Below are positions 21,466 through 31,877 of a stretch of 64,000 nt of DNA, in pieces. The stretch is taken from the NCBI GenBank assembly GCA_030220185.1, contig JASPKZ010000419.1:3305501-3369500 (forward strand), in the 5' to 3' direction. The stretch comes from Diploptera punctata. Taxonomy: Eukaryota; Arthropoda; Insecta; Blattodea; Blaberidae. Below the pieces are notes generated by a model that saw only the letters and a list, made by a program, of their open reading frames with translations, was not told where the DNA came from and made no database searches. A program made the position numbers and the translations under genes. The stretch's first letter is position 1; each line of letters opens with the position of its first letter.

Positions 21466-21754
21466 AGAAGTTCCATGCAATGAAATCATTGTTGCCCAGT
21501 GTAATTTATTAAATTCCCAATTAGATATAAATAATTCAACTCTGTTTCATTTATAAAAATATGTATTTTATACATTGCTATATAATTTATTTTTCTTATG
21601 TTTATATTGTACTGCTTCTTAAAATGCTTGAGTGTACACATAAACATAACATTTATTTATATTTATGACATTCGTGGGATGAAGATGGTGTTTTGAACAG
21701 CAGTTAAGAATGTTAAATAAAATAAATATTTATGAGAATCATATGACTAAGGGA

Positions 21755-22418
21755 CAACACGCACATTCTGTTGAGTAACACTAAGGAATTGGGACTGGAA
21801 GTAAACATCAATAAAACTAGATATATGGTCACACATAGAAATGCGTTATATAATGGAAACGGACAACTAATAACTAATGGACAAAATTATGAAGAAGTCG
21901 CTAATTCAAATATCTGGGGACAATAATTACAAATAGGAATCAGATGCATAAAGAAATTACACAGGCTCAATTCTGGAAATGCGTGCTATTATACATTACG
22001 GAGACTCTTGTCGTCCTAACTCCTTTCAAAATATTCTAAACTGAAAATATATTAAACTATTCTCCCAGTTTTATGGATGCGAAACATGGGTTCTAACTTT
22101 AAGGTAGGAAAGGAGATTAAGAGTATTTAAGAATAACGTTCTTACGAAAATGTTTGAGCCAAAAATAGATGTTCAGACAGGTGAATGGAGAAGACTACAC
22201 AACGGTGAACTACATGGTCTTTATAGGAAGCCCAGATATAATAACAGTTAAGTATCATACACTGCAATGGACAGGACATATGGTGAGAATGGGAAATAAA
22301 AGACGTGAATGGAAGCTTCTTGTAGTAAAACCTGAGGGAAAACGTCCAGTTAGTAGACCAAGAATGAGGTGGGAGAATAACATTAGCCATTATTTCAGGG
22401 AAGTACACCCTTAGACAA
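21755..22418 (+). pseudogene. RTE retrotransposon 3' part, truncated both sides
   Basis: Matches the RTE at 53.1-53.8 kb: TTGGGACTGGAAGTAAACAT, AATTCTGGAAATGCGTGCTA, then the C-terminal coding part MVRMGNKRREWKLLVV and GRPRMRWENNISHYF. It stops at GGGAAGTACACCC without reaching the GTAA tail. Confidence 0.88.
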
Positions 22419-22425
22419 AAAAAAA

Positions 22426-22610
22426 TTAGTGGGACATTGATACAATAAAATTTCTACAGGCACGTGGACGATCGGCTAGAGCATCCCAAGCGTCTTGAAT
22501 TTGTGCCCTTACGCCATCTTTCATCTTTCGTGCATCTGCAGGCCAATTAGAGTTCATCTCTATTTTCATCTTAGCCCATACATTTTCGATTGGATTCAAC
22601 CTGGTGAACA
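22426..22610 (-). pseudogene. C-terminal fragment of a Tc1-like transposase
   Basis: On the minus strand LNPIENVWAKMKIEMNSNWP, DAWDALADRPRACRN and SMSH match the end of Tc1/mariner DDE transposases, where the third catalytic residue precedes a LNPIENVW motif. Only about 60 codons remain, and nothing upstream continues it. It abuts the RTE and Penelope-like fragments. Confidence 0.75.
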
Positions 22611-22624
22611 GCGAAATTTGATTT

Positions 22625-22960
22625 GCCTTCTCCTTTAACAATGAAATCAAATTTCGCTAAACATATTTCAGAAAGCGGCCACAGTTTCAACAATATCGAT
22701 AATACAATGTAAATTTTACACAGAGAAAACAACAGACACAAAATTAACATTTTACAAGAAATCGAAATTATTAAGAAGGCCAAGAATACAAACATTCTCA
22801 ACGAAAATGTGCCTAATAAGCAAAACCCTCTATTAGACATACAGTTAATTCGATACTACTACAACAACTCCAGAAGATGAAGCATGCATCGAAAGGCCTA
22901 GAGTGAAATCATCGAAAATTTTAGATAGTTGAGGAAGACGGTAGTATACAAGGTAAAAAT
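22625..22960 (+). pseudogene. Penelope-like GIY-YIG domain C-terminal fragment
   Basis: The frame reads SNFAKHISESGHSFNNID, then a stop, then ILHRENNRHKINILQEIEII, ILNEN and NPLLD. The order FAKH...H...ILH...IN.L..IEI.K......LNEN...NPLL is typical of the C-terminus of GIY-YIG-bearing Penelope-like retroelements. A paralogue is at 60285-60640, and both are followed by GAAGATGAA..AT(CG)..TCGAAAGGCCT. Confidence 0.6.
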
Positions 22961-22961
22961 A

Positions 22962-23922
22962 AATAATAGTTTAAACAAACTAAAACAACACGCTTTATTA
23001 GAAAACCGAATTAAAAAATGAAAAATACTTTATTTTCCAAAACGCTTGGGATAAAATTAAAGTGGTCAACAAAAAAATAATCTCCAACACATCTAGAATA
23101 AAACTAGAGTTATCTACAAAAAAATTATATTTTATATCAAAAGCGTGGGGTGCTCTATATCAATTAATACTTATATTTGATAATAAACAGATATTGGTAA
23201 AAGTAATGTCTCTAAGAAGAAAACGTAAAAACCATAAAAAGCACCCAACGCTTTAGATGGTATTTTTTTTATAACTCTAGTTTTATTCTAGATGTGTTAA
23301 GAGATGATTTTTTTGTTGACCACTTTAATTTCTTTCCCCAACAGTGTTGGAAATTAAAATTATTTTTAAATTTTTTTGTTCGGTTTTCTAATAAAGCGTG
23401 TTGTTTTAGTTTTTTAAACTATTATTTATTTATTTTATTTTTTAGTTTGGTTATCTAATAAAGCGTGTTGTTTCAGTTTTTAAACTATTATTATTTTTTA
23501 AAATTTTTAGTTTAATTGATTGCCATAAACCGGAATCCCATGAAAATTTAATTCCTTAATACTTTTCTAAAAAAAAAAAGACCTTCGGCCCGGATTTGAA
23601 CCAGCGACCTATTGATTGCTGATATTATATACCACTACAGTCCACCGCTCTACTAACTGAGCTCTTACAACGATCGACTAAAAAGTCGATAAGTCCGCAA
23701 CCTATTACACAGGTTTTTATTTTTTTGATTTCCGATGATTCTGGCCAGGACTTTAGAAAACAAACGATGAAATTATTGTATTGTCATGGGTTCTTTACAA
23801 GTATACAAAGTTTCAAGTCGATCCAATATTTTTAAGTGGATGAAAATCGTGTTCAAAGATTCCGTTACATAGATACAGGTTCGTTACATACGTAGATACA
23901 GGCCAAGCTAATATAAAGCGTG
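22962..23922 (-). mobile_element. Composite foldback/tRNA-Tyr element, copy C
   Basis: Palindrome from about 22962 to 23426 with the same tips and loop orientation as copy B; a duplicated arm tip (TCTAATAAAGCGTGTTG at about 23454); a shortened spacer; the tRNA-Tyr relic; one 165-bp-type unit; and the end GCTAATATAAAGCGTG. The left edge is AAATAATAGTTTAAACAAAC as in copy B. Confidence 0.8.
23584..23670 (-). pseudogene. tRNA-Tyr relic with GTA anticodon and intron (copy C)
   Basis: The minus strand reads AGCTCAGTTAGTAGAGCGG, then TGGACTGTAG with the Tyr anticodon GTA intact, an intron-like TGGTATATAATATCAGC, AATAGGTCGCTGGTTCAAAT, and CGAAGG at the 3' acceptor side as in insect tRNA-Tyr, followed by a run of T residues. 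The 5' acceptor half has decayed, so it is probably not functional. Confidence 0.8.
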
Positions 23923-24044
23923 TAAAATATATATAATTTAACATTGTTATAACCTCAACGGTATACAAAAAATATATATTAATTCAAATGTCGAAATAAA
24001 ATGTATTTAATTCATAAAACGTTTTAATACAAATATCACGAAAA

Positions 24045-24135
24045 AAACTGCGTAATTGAAGACGCGAACCTGCGATCTTCATTAACAGAAACAGTAACCG
24101 CGTGCTTTACCGCTGAACTATCGGGACACGTAGAA
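24045..24135 (-). pseudogene. tRNA-like segment
   Basis: Minus strand TCCCGATAGTTCAGCGGTAA (A-box side) and GCAGGTTCGCGTC (B-box side) at tRNA-like spacing with an extended middle. Probably a SINE head or tRNA pseudogene. Confidence 0.5.
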
Positions 24136-24283
24136 GAGTCTTTAGTTCATGCCACATAACACAGTATCTCAGGGACTGCACAATTATGACTAGTTTCCTA
24201 GTTTGAACCCAGCGCTGTGACGAGTATGACTTAGAAGAAATGTGCGTTCAAGAGATGACTCTTTTTTTTTTGTCGAAGGGTGT

Positions 24284-24402
24284 ACATTATTCAGGGGATG
24301 ATTAGAAAACAATAGCTCGGGATAGGTCTGTATGGAGAGCCTATGTCCACGCGACCATGAACCTACGAGTTCGATAGAGCCAGTGAGTTAGTAAGTTATG
24401 AA
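24284..24402 (+). mobile_element. RTE 3' end, heavily 5'-truncated
   Basis: GGGATAGGTCTGTATGGAGA, CCTATGTCCACGCGACC and CCTACGAGTTCGATAGAGCC, then AGTGAGTTAGTAAGTT, correspond to the last 100 bp of the RTE. Confidence 0.85.
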
Positions 24403-24779
24403 AACTATATAAAACTTTGATAGTTTTATTTGGTAAACAAACACCATGGATTTTCATCGAGTAAACACCAAATCAGTCTTCATTAAACGCTGCCCTATCA
24501 TCAAATCAACTATATGCCTTGTCTCTACGGCCTTTTGTTTCAATTTAACCTCTCATCTTACAGATCTTTATACGTGCCTCACACCACACGGGTCATACAG
24601 TGACACGACCTGTCGGGAGAGGGATTTTAAACTGTGGACAACATACATACATTTTGACGATACAAGAACATGGAGCCCCCCCACCCGAATGAGGGATCAG
24701 CTCAATGTCAGGTCCTCCTCCGAGACAACATAACATTAAGACGAAACACACACATTCATACTAAACATGACGAATACGA

Positions 24780-24972
24780 TACTGATGATTATGATGGTCA
24801 GATAATGTTCGGGGACCATTTGGAGCTTAACGTTTCCTGGCACATTTACTACAGGTGAGAAAAATACGTGGAAAAAAAAAAAAAAATGCAAGAAACTTGT
24901 CTCGACTGGGGATCGATCCGGGCTCGCTGCATACGAGTTAGGAACGCTATCCCGAGGCCGCGGGTATACTCC
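24780..24972 (-). mobile_element. Diverged SINE family 1 copy
   Basis: GGGGACCATTTGGAGCTTAA and TTACTACAGGTGAGAAAAA parallel the body of the 3533-3873 copy. GGGGATCGATCCGGG and CCCGAGGCCGCGG are the decayed B-box and head. The 3' tail is missing. Confidence 0.7.
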
Positions 24973-25593
24973 ATAACGTACTTCTGAATATTACCTCCTC
25001 TTCTGTGCATAGGCCTTCCTAATGTTTTTTCCTCAAGGTTTCCCCAATGAAAGAGCTGTGATGAATGAGGTAACTGACGTAACAAATGCAAACAAAATAA
25101 AGCCAAATTATATTTTTTTACCCTTAAGATAGTAGGGCACTACGTTTCCCATTAAATATATATATCTTATCATGTCATATATATATCTTAATATATAAAA
25201 ATTACGTGTCGCGTTGTTTGTCCGCAATGGAATCCTAAACTACTGAACCGATTTTAATAAAATTTTGAACACTCTGTGCAGTTTGATCCAACGTGAGACT
25301 TAGGGAGGTTTATAACTAAATTTATAGTCGCATTATTTTTATTGCAAATTATTTGTTTATTATTTAACAAAGAGTTATAATTATCTGTGAGTTCCATACG
25401 ATTCTAACAGATGGCAGTGTAAGGTACTTGGTTTATTATTTAACCAGGTGGCTGTGCTTTTTTTTGCAACCGCGAATTTCAATTGAATTACAAATATTGA
25501 TTATTTCATAATTTAAGTGTGTTTGTGTTTATTTTATTTTCAATATATTGTTAATAATATTAATTTCGTGTGTAAGTATTAGTTTTAAGTAAT

Positions 25594-26253
25594 ATGGCTG
25601 AAAGACAGCAACTTAATTTAAATTTAACTGGACCGAGAAGGGACATTGAAGAGTATGGCGAATCAGTTCTAGAGACCATGAATGATAAGATATCAAGTGA
25701 ATTTCCGCAAATTGGTATAGGCCTATGTGACATAAATCTTACATTTAGGAAGAATGTCAATTTAAAAACATATGAAGGTCCTAAGGAACGGAATAACAGA
25801 ACTGTAAGTAAGTCTGTTAGTTATGATAATATGCCTAGTATTACAGGAACAATCTCCATGCCTCAGTTAAATGAAAAACAAGATGGCTATAATATATCAC
25901 AAGATGATATTACTATACAGAGACTTCTTGATGATGATGAGAATCCAAACTGCCAACAAGTTCGTAGAAAAAAACGAAAGTATAATGAAATCAGCAAGCC
26001 TCCTCAAAATATTCCATCAATAAATGTATATAATCTTTATGATACACTTATGGATGATACTGAGAATGCAGATAACATAAGTTCATCTCAGTCAACAAAA
26101 CTACTACCACATAAACCACTACCCATATTTATACCGGGTGTAGTTAACGTACCACAACTAAAACATTGTGTAAAACAAAAACTTTCTGATTTAGATTTCT
26201 CACTTAGTTTACAACATAATTTAACGTATACTTTAGCCACAACAACGCGTGGC

Positions 26254-26254
<1 letters not shown>
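25594..26254 (+). CDS. Gag-like ORF1 fragment of a non-LTR element in a Helitron
   Basis: An uninterrupted frame of about 220 codons from MAERQQLNLNLTG to a TA microsatellite, which it reads into as Ile-Tyr repeats before stopping at 26421. Visible features: an acidic N-terminal half, a basic cluster VRRKKRKYNE near residue 125 that could be a nuclear signal, and near residue 180 KPLPIFIPGVVNVPQLK. That last motif resembles the PPPIFV.GV.N...L region that precedes the zinc knuckles in ORF1 proteins of jockey/I-type elements. No CCHC knuckles remain. It is flanked by Helitron ends, suggesting capture. The start is the first in-frame ATG. It is a fragment; function is uncertain. Confidence 0.5.

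Positions 26255-26311
<57 letters not shown>
26255..26311. repeat. (TA)n microsatellite
   Basis: About 28 TA units interrupting the Helitron interior. Confidence 0.95.
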
Positions 26312-26313
<2 letters not shown>

Positions 26314-26739
26314 CAAAGTCGGATTAGTTTCACTATTTATAACTCAAGAACGGCTGGACCTATTTTTATGATCTTTGATTTGCTGGATTTGTTTCCGCCC
26401 CGAATAGTAGATAACTATTAAAACATCGGAAAAATTAACGTAAACATATTTAAAGGCGATACGACGTTCGCCGGGCCAGCTAGTATATATATACATATAT
26501 ATATATATATAATCTTTAATAACTTGAATTGTACTTTATATGACATATGTAATAAGTGAAACTAGTTAAATATGCACATGGGAAATGTACTAGGAATATC
26601 TATTATCTTACTCTGTTGCCACTTCCTGTCCCCTGTGTTGTGATATTTGACTGGCAGGGGAGCGCTGGTGAAAACTGTGCTTCTTAAATTATCCGACAGC
26701 TACAGCAGTCGTTGACCATATAATTAATCCAGCAATCAT

Positions 26740-27130
26740 GTTTACTACTGGAGAATGAGCTGCCCCTCCTTCACCTTCCTCATTTTATTTATTTATTTCC
26801 TGCAATTTTTAATTGAACATAGGGCAGCAGTAAAGTTCCTTCCAGCCAGCCATTTCACTTGTTTCCAGCTTTTCCCTCATTGCTTTGCTTCCTCCTCTAC
26901 TGATCGCTTCCAAGTTTTCCTAGGTGGTCCTCCTTTTCTTACTCCTTGCTGATTCCAATATAGTGCAGTCTTCCCGATGGCTCCGTCTAGTTTTCTCAAT
27001 GTGTGGCCTATCCAAATTCACTTTCATTGTTTTATTTGGCGACATACTGGAGATTGGTTGGTTTTTATCCACATTTGATATAATTTCCGGCCACCTTATA
27101 TTTAAAATACGCCTCAGACATATGTTTACA
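26740..27130 (-). pseudogene. Degraded LINE C-terminal fragment
   Basis: On the minus strand a broken frame includes HIEKTRRSHREDCTILE, ARSKKRRTT, and MAGWKELYCCPMFN. The order (basic GRPRxTW-like block, then a W-x-E-L-Y-C-C-P-like end) resembles the C-terminal tails of RTE-like elements. Flanking copies of CCCCTGTGTTGTG lie at about 26630 and 27167. Confidence 0.4.
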
Positions 27131-27477
27131 AAGGTCCTTGCTCATTACATGTTGCCAGTTCCCGCCCCCTGTGTTGTGTTGTGAGGCGTAATAAAGAGTG
27201 TGAGTGGATTGTACATATGACTGAATGATAGCAACGGCTGACTCTAGAATTAGAGGGGCAATTTGAGCAATATTAAGAGTAGGAATAGAAAAGAGGCTGA
27301 GAGGGAAGGACCAGTATTGCCTAAACCACGGCACCGGTTTTCCGATTTTTTAATGTTTCCATAACAATAATGAAAACTGAAAGCTGTTAATTGCAAAAAC
27401 AAATGTCTGAATCATGTCCAGGTTTCATAACATTTTCAATTATTTGTATAGTTATGTAAACAACAACAAAAAGTGGT

Positions 27478-27958
27478 TACTAATATTTGAGAATAACGCT
27501 CTTAATAAAATGTATGGACCTAAGAGAGATTAACAGTCAGGTGAAGGCAGAAAACTACATAACAGTGAGCTACACGATCTTTATAGGAACGTAGATATAA
27601 TGCGAACAGTTAATTATCGTAGACTGCGAAGGGCAGGACATGTGGTACGGATGGGAAATGAAAGAAGTGCATGGACAAATATAATAAGAACAGTTAATCT
27701 CGTAGACTGCGATGGGCAGGACTTGTGGTAAGAATGGGGAATGTAAGACTTGCATAGAAGTTTCTTTTAGGAAAACCAGAGGAAAAGCGCCGTGTTGGTA
27801 ACGAAGAATGAGGTGAGAGAATAGCATTAACTATGATTTGAGGTAAGTAGACCATACAAGGAATAATTGGAAAACATAAGCTCAAAATATGGATGTATAG
27901 AGAGCTTATGTCTGCGCTGCCATGAACCTATGGATTTGATAGTGCTAGTGAGTTAGTT
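27478..27958 (+). pseudogene. RTE 3' part with internal duplication
   Basis: TTTGAGAATAACGCTCTTAA through CATGAACCTATGGATT matches the RTE C-terminal region. A segment around TCGTAGACTGCG.(A/T)GGGCAGGAC is present twice (27618 and 27703). Tail AGTGAGTTAGTTT. Confidence 0.85.
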
Positions 27959-28190
27959 TAATGACAGAAGACAGATCCCAAGAAGAATATTAGAATAGGT
28001 GCCAGTTGGTAGGAGAAGAGGAAGGGGTCGAGAAAAAAAAAGTGCATTTATGGTATTTTTTAGCGGCATGTGGGAAATAAAGGATTGGACGATGGACATT
28101 GGAATGACTGGGAGATGTGCAGGAGAAGTTTAGTAGATTAATTGGGCGCAGGAAGATGTGAAACTTGTTAAATAAATACACATTTATTTT

Positions 28191-28491
28191 GTCCACCGCT
28201 GTGGTCTCGAGGTAGCGTGCTGCCATGTCACGCAGCGGGCCATGTTTCGATTCACGGTCGGGACAAACTTCTAGGTGACTTTTTTTCATGGTTTTTCCTC
28301 ACCTGTAAGACAAAATGTCAGGACGGTCCTCGAAAATCATTCGGCCATTATCATTATCGTTCACCGGTGTGAAGAGAAACGGGAAGTTACCACACCTATA
28401 ATTCTCTAGTAAAGCTGCAAAGCATACCATGAAAATTGTATGATTGCAGTAAAAGATCTGCCCTCGGGTAGAATTACTATGGATGGATGGA
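28191..28491 (+). mobile_element. tRNA-derived SINE, family 1
   Basis: Full-length copy: GTCCACCGCTGTGGTCTCGA head, GTTTCGATTCACGG B-box, TCACCTGTAAGACAAAATG body, GGGTAGAATTACTATGGATG end. Confidence 0.92.
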
Positions 28492-28494
28492 CAT

Positions 28495-29340
28495 TTCTTT
28501 TGTTAAATTGGAGGAACTCAATGCCTGTGATCTGTTTATTTAAAAGTGTCTCACTGCAGTAAGAACAAACCATGCATAACCATAAGTTATTAACTATTTA
28601 TTGTTGTATATTCTGACACCAATTTAAATAATATCTGCTGATAAATGTTATCATTACTTTATTAAAAGTATTAAATAAATTAAACTAATGTATCTTATAG
28701 AATACATATCGTTAATTAAATCGTGTGATAGACAAAACATGCTGTTGTTAGAGTCGATTTTTAATTTGAGGTAAACCCCTACTTTCAATGGTTGGATTTC
28801 GTTGTTTTTTAAAAATACCTTCTTCGGGTTTATCTTAAACGTTTTTACAAAGTTGCGCTGTGAAACATTGAATTCTTTTTAGCGAGTTAAAATTGTAATT
28901 TAAATATGTTTAATTAATATCATTATTTCCAATCTCATGATGTTTAGAAGCAGAATATATACTCAATATTTGCTTACCTGTAAATTCTGCTGCTATTCTC
29001 ACCACATCCTCAACAGTTAGGTAGGTTATTTTTCACTAAACGGTTTGAAAAGATTCAAAATAATTTGTTTGTCTCGCTTTTCAAAGGTCTTCTCATTTTG
29101 ATGCTACAAACGTTGTGTAGGAAAGCAGCCATTTGAAACAATTGAGGTTCTAAAGTATTCTGAATTGCACGTGCTTAAGAATATATCTTCTTGTCTTGTT
29201 GTAAGCCCTTGTTTCACTCAACGAGACTTAGGCGCGCTCCCTCTGCAGGTGAAAAATTCAACCATACTAATTTAGTTGCACTTGTTTTCGGATAAATGTG
29301 ATTGAGTTGTCCGTGAACAGTACACCCGCCTCATAGTGAC
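28495..29340. other. AT-rich DNA without recognisable genes
   Basis: Mostly featureless. A weak exon-like block at 28978-29035 (minus) was judged unsupported. Confidence 0.4.
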
Positions 29341-29344
29341 ATCT

Positions 29345-29600
29345 GGGAAACCAAAGTAGTACTAGGATGGGAAAAGTCGGTAATTTTGCTTAGAGGCTTT
29401 TTATTCAAGCATAAGGATCTTATACGAGCCTAAAAGTCTTCAAATTCGGGAACCACTAATTAAAGTCCGTCCTTGAGGACTTCGTCCTTGGATTTTTCCA
29501 TCCTAAAAAATTAATCGACCCCGACCGGGTTTAAACCTTTAACCCTCGTGACCAGAGACAAGTAGCATAATAACCATTAGTCCACCGCGGTCAATGCTTA
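29345..29600 (-). mobile_element. tRNA-derived SINE, family 2
   Basis: The minus strand reads GGACTAATGGTTATTATGC, AAGGTTTAAACCCGGTC (B-box) and TTTTTTAGGATGGAAAAATC, parallel to the 57.5-kb copy. Confidence 0.75.
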
Positions 29601-29711
29601 ATTAATGTATTAAAATTTATAGGTCCTCCCATATAACGTATATATGTGCTAGGTAGGCCTAATATATATATATATATATCGGAGTTCCCGCTACATCTGG
29701 TAATAATAGAG

Positions 29712-29835
29712 AATATGTATAAGAAAAATAAATGTTTGTTCTGTATTCGCCTGATAGCGTAAGTGGTAGCGCACTGGGATATCAACTCAGAGGTCCAGGT
29801 TCAAATACCGTCCAGGTATTTATTTTTCTTATCTT
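29712..29835 (+). pseudogene. tRNA-like segment inside a small inverted repeat
   Basis: CCTGATAGCGTAAGTGGTAG and GTCCAGGTTCAAATACC have tRNA A- and B-box spacing, with a five-pair anticodon stem (CTGGG/CTCAG) around a 7-nt loop ATATCAA. The unit is flanked by AAGAAAAATAAAT and its complement, and by TA tracts at about 29660 and 29840. T-stem pairing is poor, so it is probably not a functional tRNA. Confidence 0.5.
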
Positions 29836-29859
29836 GTCATATATATATATATATTCATA

Positions 29860-30780
29860 AATGTAAACAGTTATTTGACCAATGAAAACGCAGTCCATAC
29901 ATTAGGTTTGTTTATATTACAACTGAAACTTTGCTCAGATTAATTCAGTCCGAATTTATTCACTGTGGTCTTATAACAGTGTATATTTTATGTCTATAGA
30001 ACAAGGATTTATAAATACAATAAAGGTCTACGTATCATTAATAAATTTTATAAACTTACTATCCTGAGAGAGAACTTATAAATTGCTAAAACTCATATCC
30101 TGGAGGACCAGGTAATTTGTCATCGAGACTGTCTTCCTCTAGTCTTTATAGAATCAACATTGAGTCATAAGGCAGCATCTGTTAGTCTTGGATCTCTTCG
30201 AGTAAAAAACAACAGTATTAATATTAGGCCTATAATAATAAATATGATTTTTTTATAATGTTTATTTATGTCCAGGTTTACAATGTATGTACATATTATT
30301 TGTAGATCAAACCAAAATAATGCAGCAATTTTTTTTATTCAGTATTCCCTATTTTTTCAAACATCAGTTTGAATTTAAAATCAATATTCTTACATTTTCA
30401 CTATTCTTTGAATTATTCGAGAACACAAAGAGAAAATCACATCGTCAGAGGTCAGTAAATATTGGTAGAAATAAAAAAAAAAGATTTTTTTGTTCATAGA
30501 AGCAATTTCATATGGACTTTGTTATATCTCTGTGAGTGCACCTCAAGAGTTGCTGGATACTACGTTTTCAACAGTGTTCTAAAAATATCTTGATATTAGC
30601 AGCGATTTGTTACATTTTGTGCTTGACATACAAAACACTTTACGTTACAACAAAACAGAAAGCTTTTAACCATGTTGTTATGCATATTTTTTAATAAGTA
30701 GATAATTATATTGAAACAATAATTGACTTATGAGTAATTATTGGTAAGACAAAAATAAAGAATTGAAATATAAATTTTAC
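29860..30780. other. AT-rich DNA without recognisable features
   Basis: Nothing recognised. Confidence 0.4.
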
Positions 30781-30923
30781 CTATACAGGTATTATTAACG
30801 GTTGTCCATTTGATGTCATCACTCTCGCCGTACACAACCTCACTCCAAAGTCCTCCATGATTTCACTGGTATCATAACTGCTGCTGTAATTACCGTTGTC
30901 ACTGCGCCTCGACTGCCGCTCTT
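30781..30923 (-). CDS. Putative 3' coding exon of a host gene
   Basis: A GC-rich island in AT-rich DNA. On the minus strand one frame is open for about 48 codons: EEERQSRRSDNGNYSSSYD, then TSEIMEDFGVRLCTARVMT and SNGQPLIIPV, ending at TAG (30783-30781). An acceptor-like TTCGAAG lies just upstream. The end could instead be a splice donor (CCT|GTATAG). Composition is protein-like (Ser/Tyr/acidic, then a hydrophobic mix) and not repeat-derived as far as I can see. I do not recognise the family. The exon-like block at 31534-31605 lies upstream on the same strand. Confidence 0.4.
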
Positions 30924-31533
30924 CTTCGAATCATCATACCAAGAAAGGTGATTATTAAATCCTTAAATAAATTTATAATTGAAATTCAATATTTTTACAA
31001 TGAAAATGTAATGTTTCATTTTAAATGTTACATTTAATAATTATCACAGTAACTAGCTTATTTACAGAGAAGAGTATAACTAATAAATATTGACTTTGCA
31101 TATGTATATATATCCGCTATTCTGCTAGCATATCATTTGTGTAATTTAGTTAATGCCAGATCGTCACGATTTGGTCCTAATATATTTAACATTATATATT
31201 GTCGTTTTTAAATAATCGAATTTATACTTGATGTGTCCCCTTGAAACTGATACATTAAAAATTGTTTTTGGAATAAACTTTATAATAACTGGAGAAAATA
31301 ATATGTAAATTGTAAACAGTGTTAATAAAAATGTCAGGTAGTATAACCGTTTCAATAGCAAATATCTAATGTAAAATTGCCTTTGAATTTTTCATTATTA
31401 TCTTAATCTCCCGCATATTTTCTATCAGATAAAATAATAAATTAACGCGTCAAACAAATTATATATTAAATAGCTGGCGGGGTTTGCTCTAAAGATTTAT
31501 TTAAATTGTCAGATATCACGTGGAATTGCTCAC

Positions 31534-31605
31534 CTGCTGCCGACGTGGCATTTGTCGAATGTGGATCCCCATATTCTGCCGCAACAAACACTGTCGTTGT
31601 TCCCG
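31534..31605 (-). CDS. Putative internal exon, 72 nt
   Basis: On the minus strand an acceptor-like GCGGCTGGCAG precedes 24 codons (one frame REQRQCLLRQNMGIH...RRQQ; other frames are also open) and a strong donor GTGAGC follows at 31533-31528. It is GC-rich relative to its flanks and lies upstream of the block at 30781-30923. The basic, Gln-rich frame would suit the RRSDNG start of that exon. Support is composition plus splice sites only. Confidence 0.3.
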
Positions 31606-31877
31606 CTGCCAGCCGCCCAGTGCACAGTGATCCAAAATGACAAAGAATCGGCAAAAGTATACATTTTCCACTTTTCGTTAGAGGTGAAAAAGTAAACAGT
31701 TTGTTAAACAAGTAAATGAGGTACAAATCTGTTAAATATTAATCTTTTTACAAATTATTAGACGTAAGTTACGGATGAAACTAAACATTATAAAAACAAA
31801 ATTTTTATTCCACATTTTTGCGAAGCAACTAAAATTGTATCGAATAATTATCTTAATGCCATCCACTACGTAAAATT

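Larger units (their letters stand above)
25186..26483 (+). mobile_element. Helitron-like element with an internal ORF
   Basis: The left end TCTTAATATATAAAAATTAC follows an A. The Helitron-typical CTAAACTACTGAACCGATTT follows shortly after. The right end has hairpin GGCGA-TACGACGT-TCGCC (26455-26472), GGGCCAG and CTAG (26480-26483) before T. A second Helitron 5'-type segment (AACTCAAGAACGGCTGGACC) follows an internal TA tract at 26311, so the right part may be a nested Helitron. No Rep/helicase. The interior carries a gag-like ORF. Confidence 0.65.

Noticed and set aside
24446..24858. Overlapping plus-strand frames as a host gene
   Set aside because: They run into a decayed SINE and lack domain-like content.
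28978..29035. Minus-strand exon reading TYLTVEDVVRIAAEFTG with donor GTAAGC
   Set aside because: With the only nearby acceptor the first codon of this frame is TGA, and no alternative acceptor gives a useful exon.
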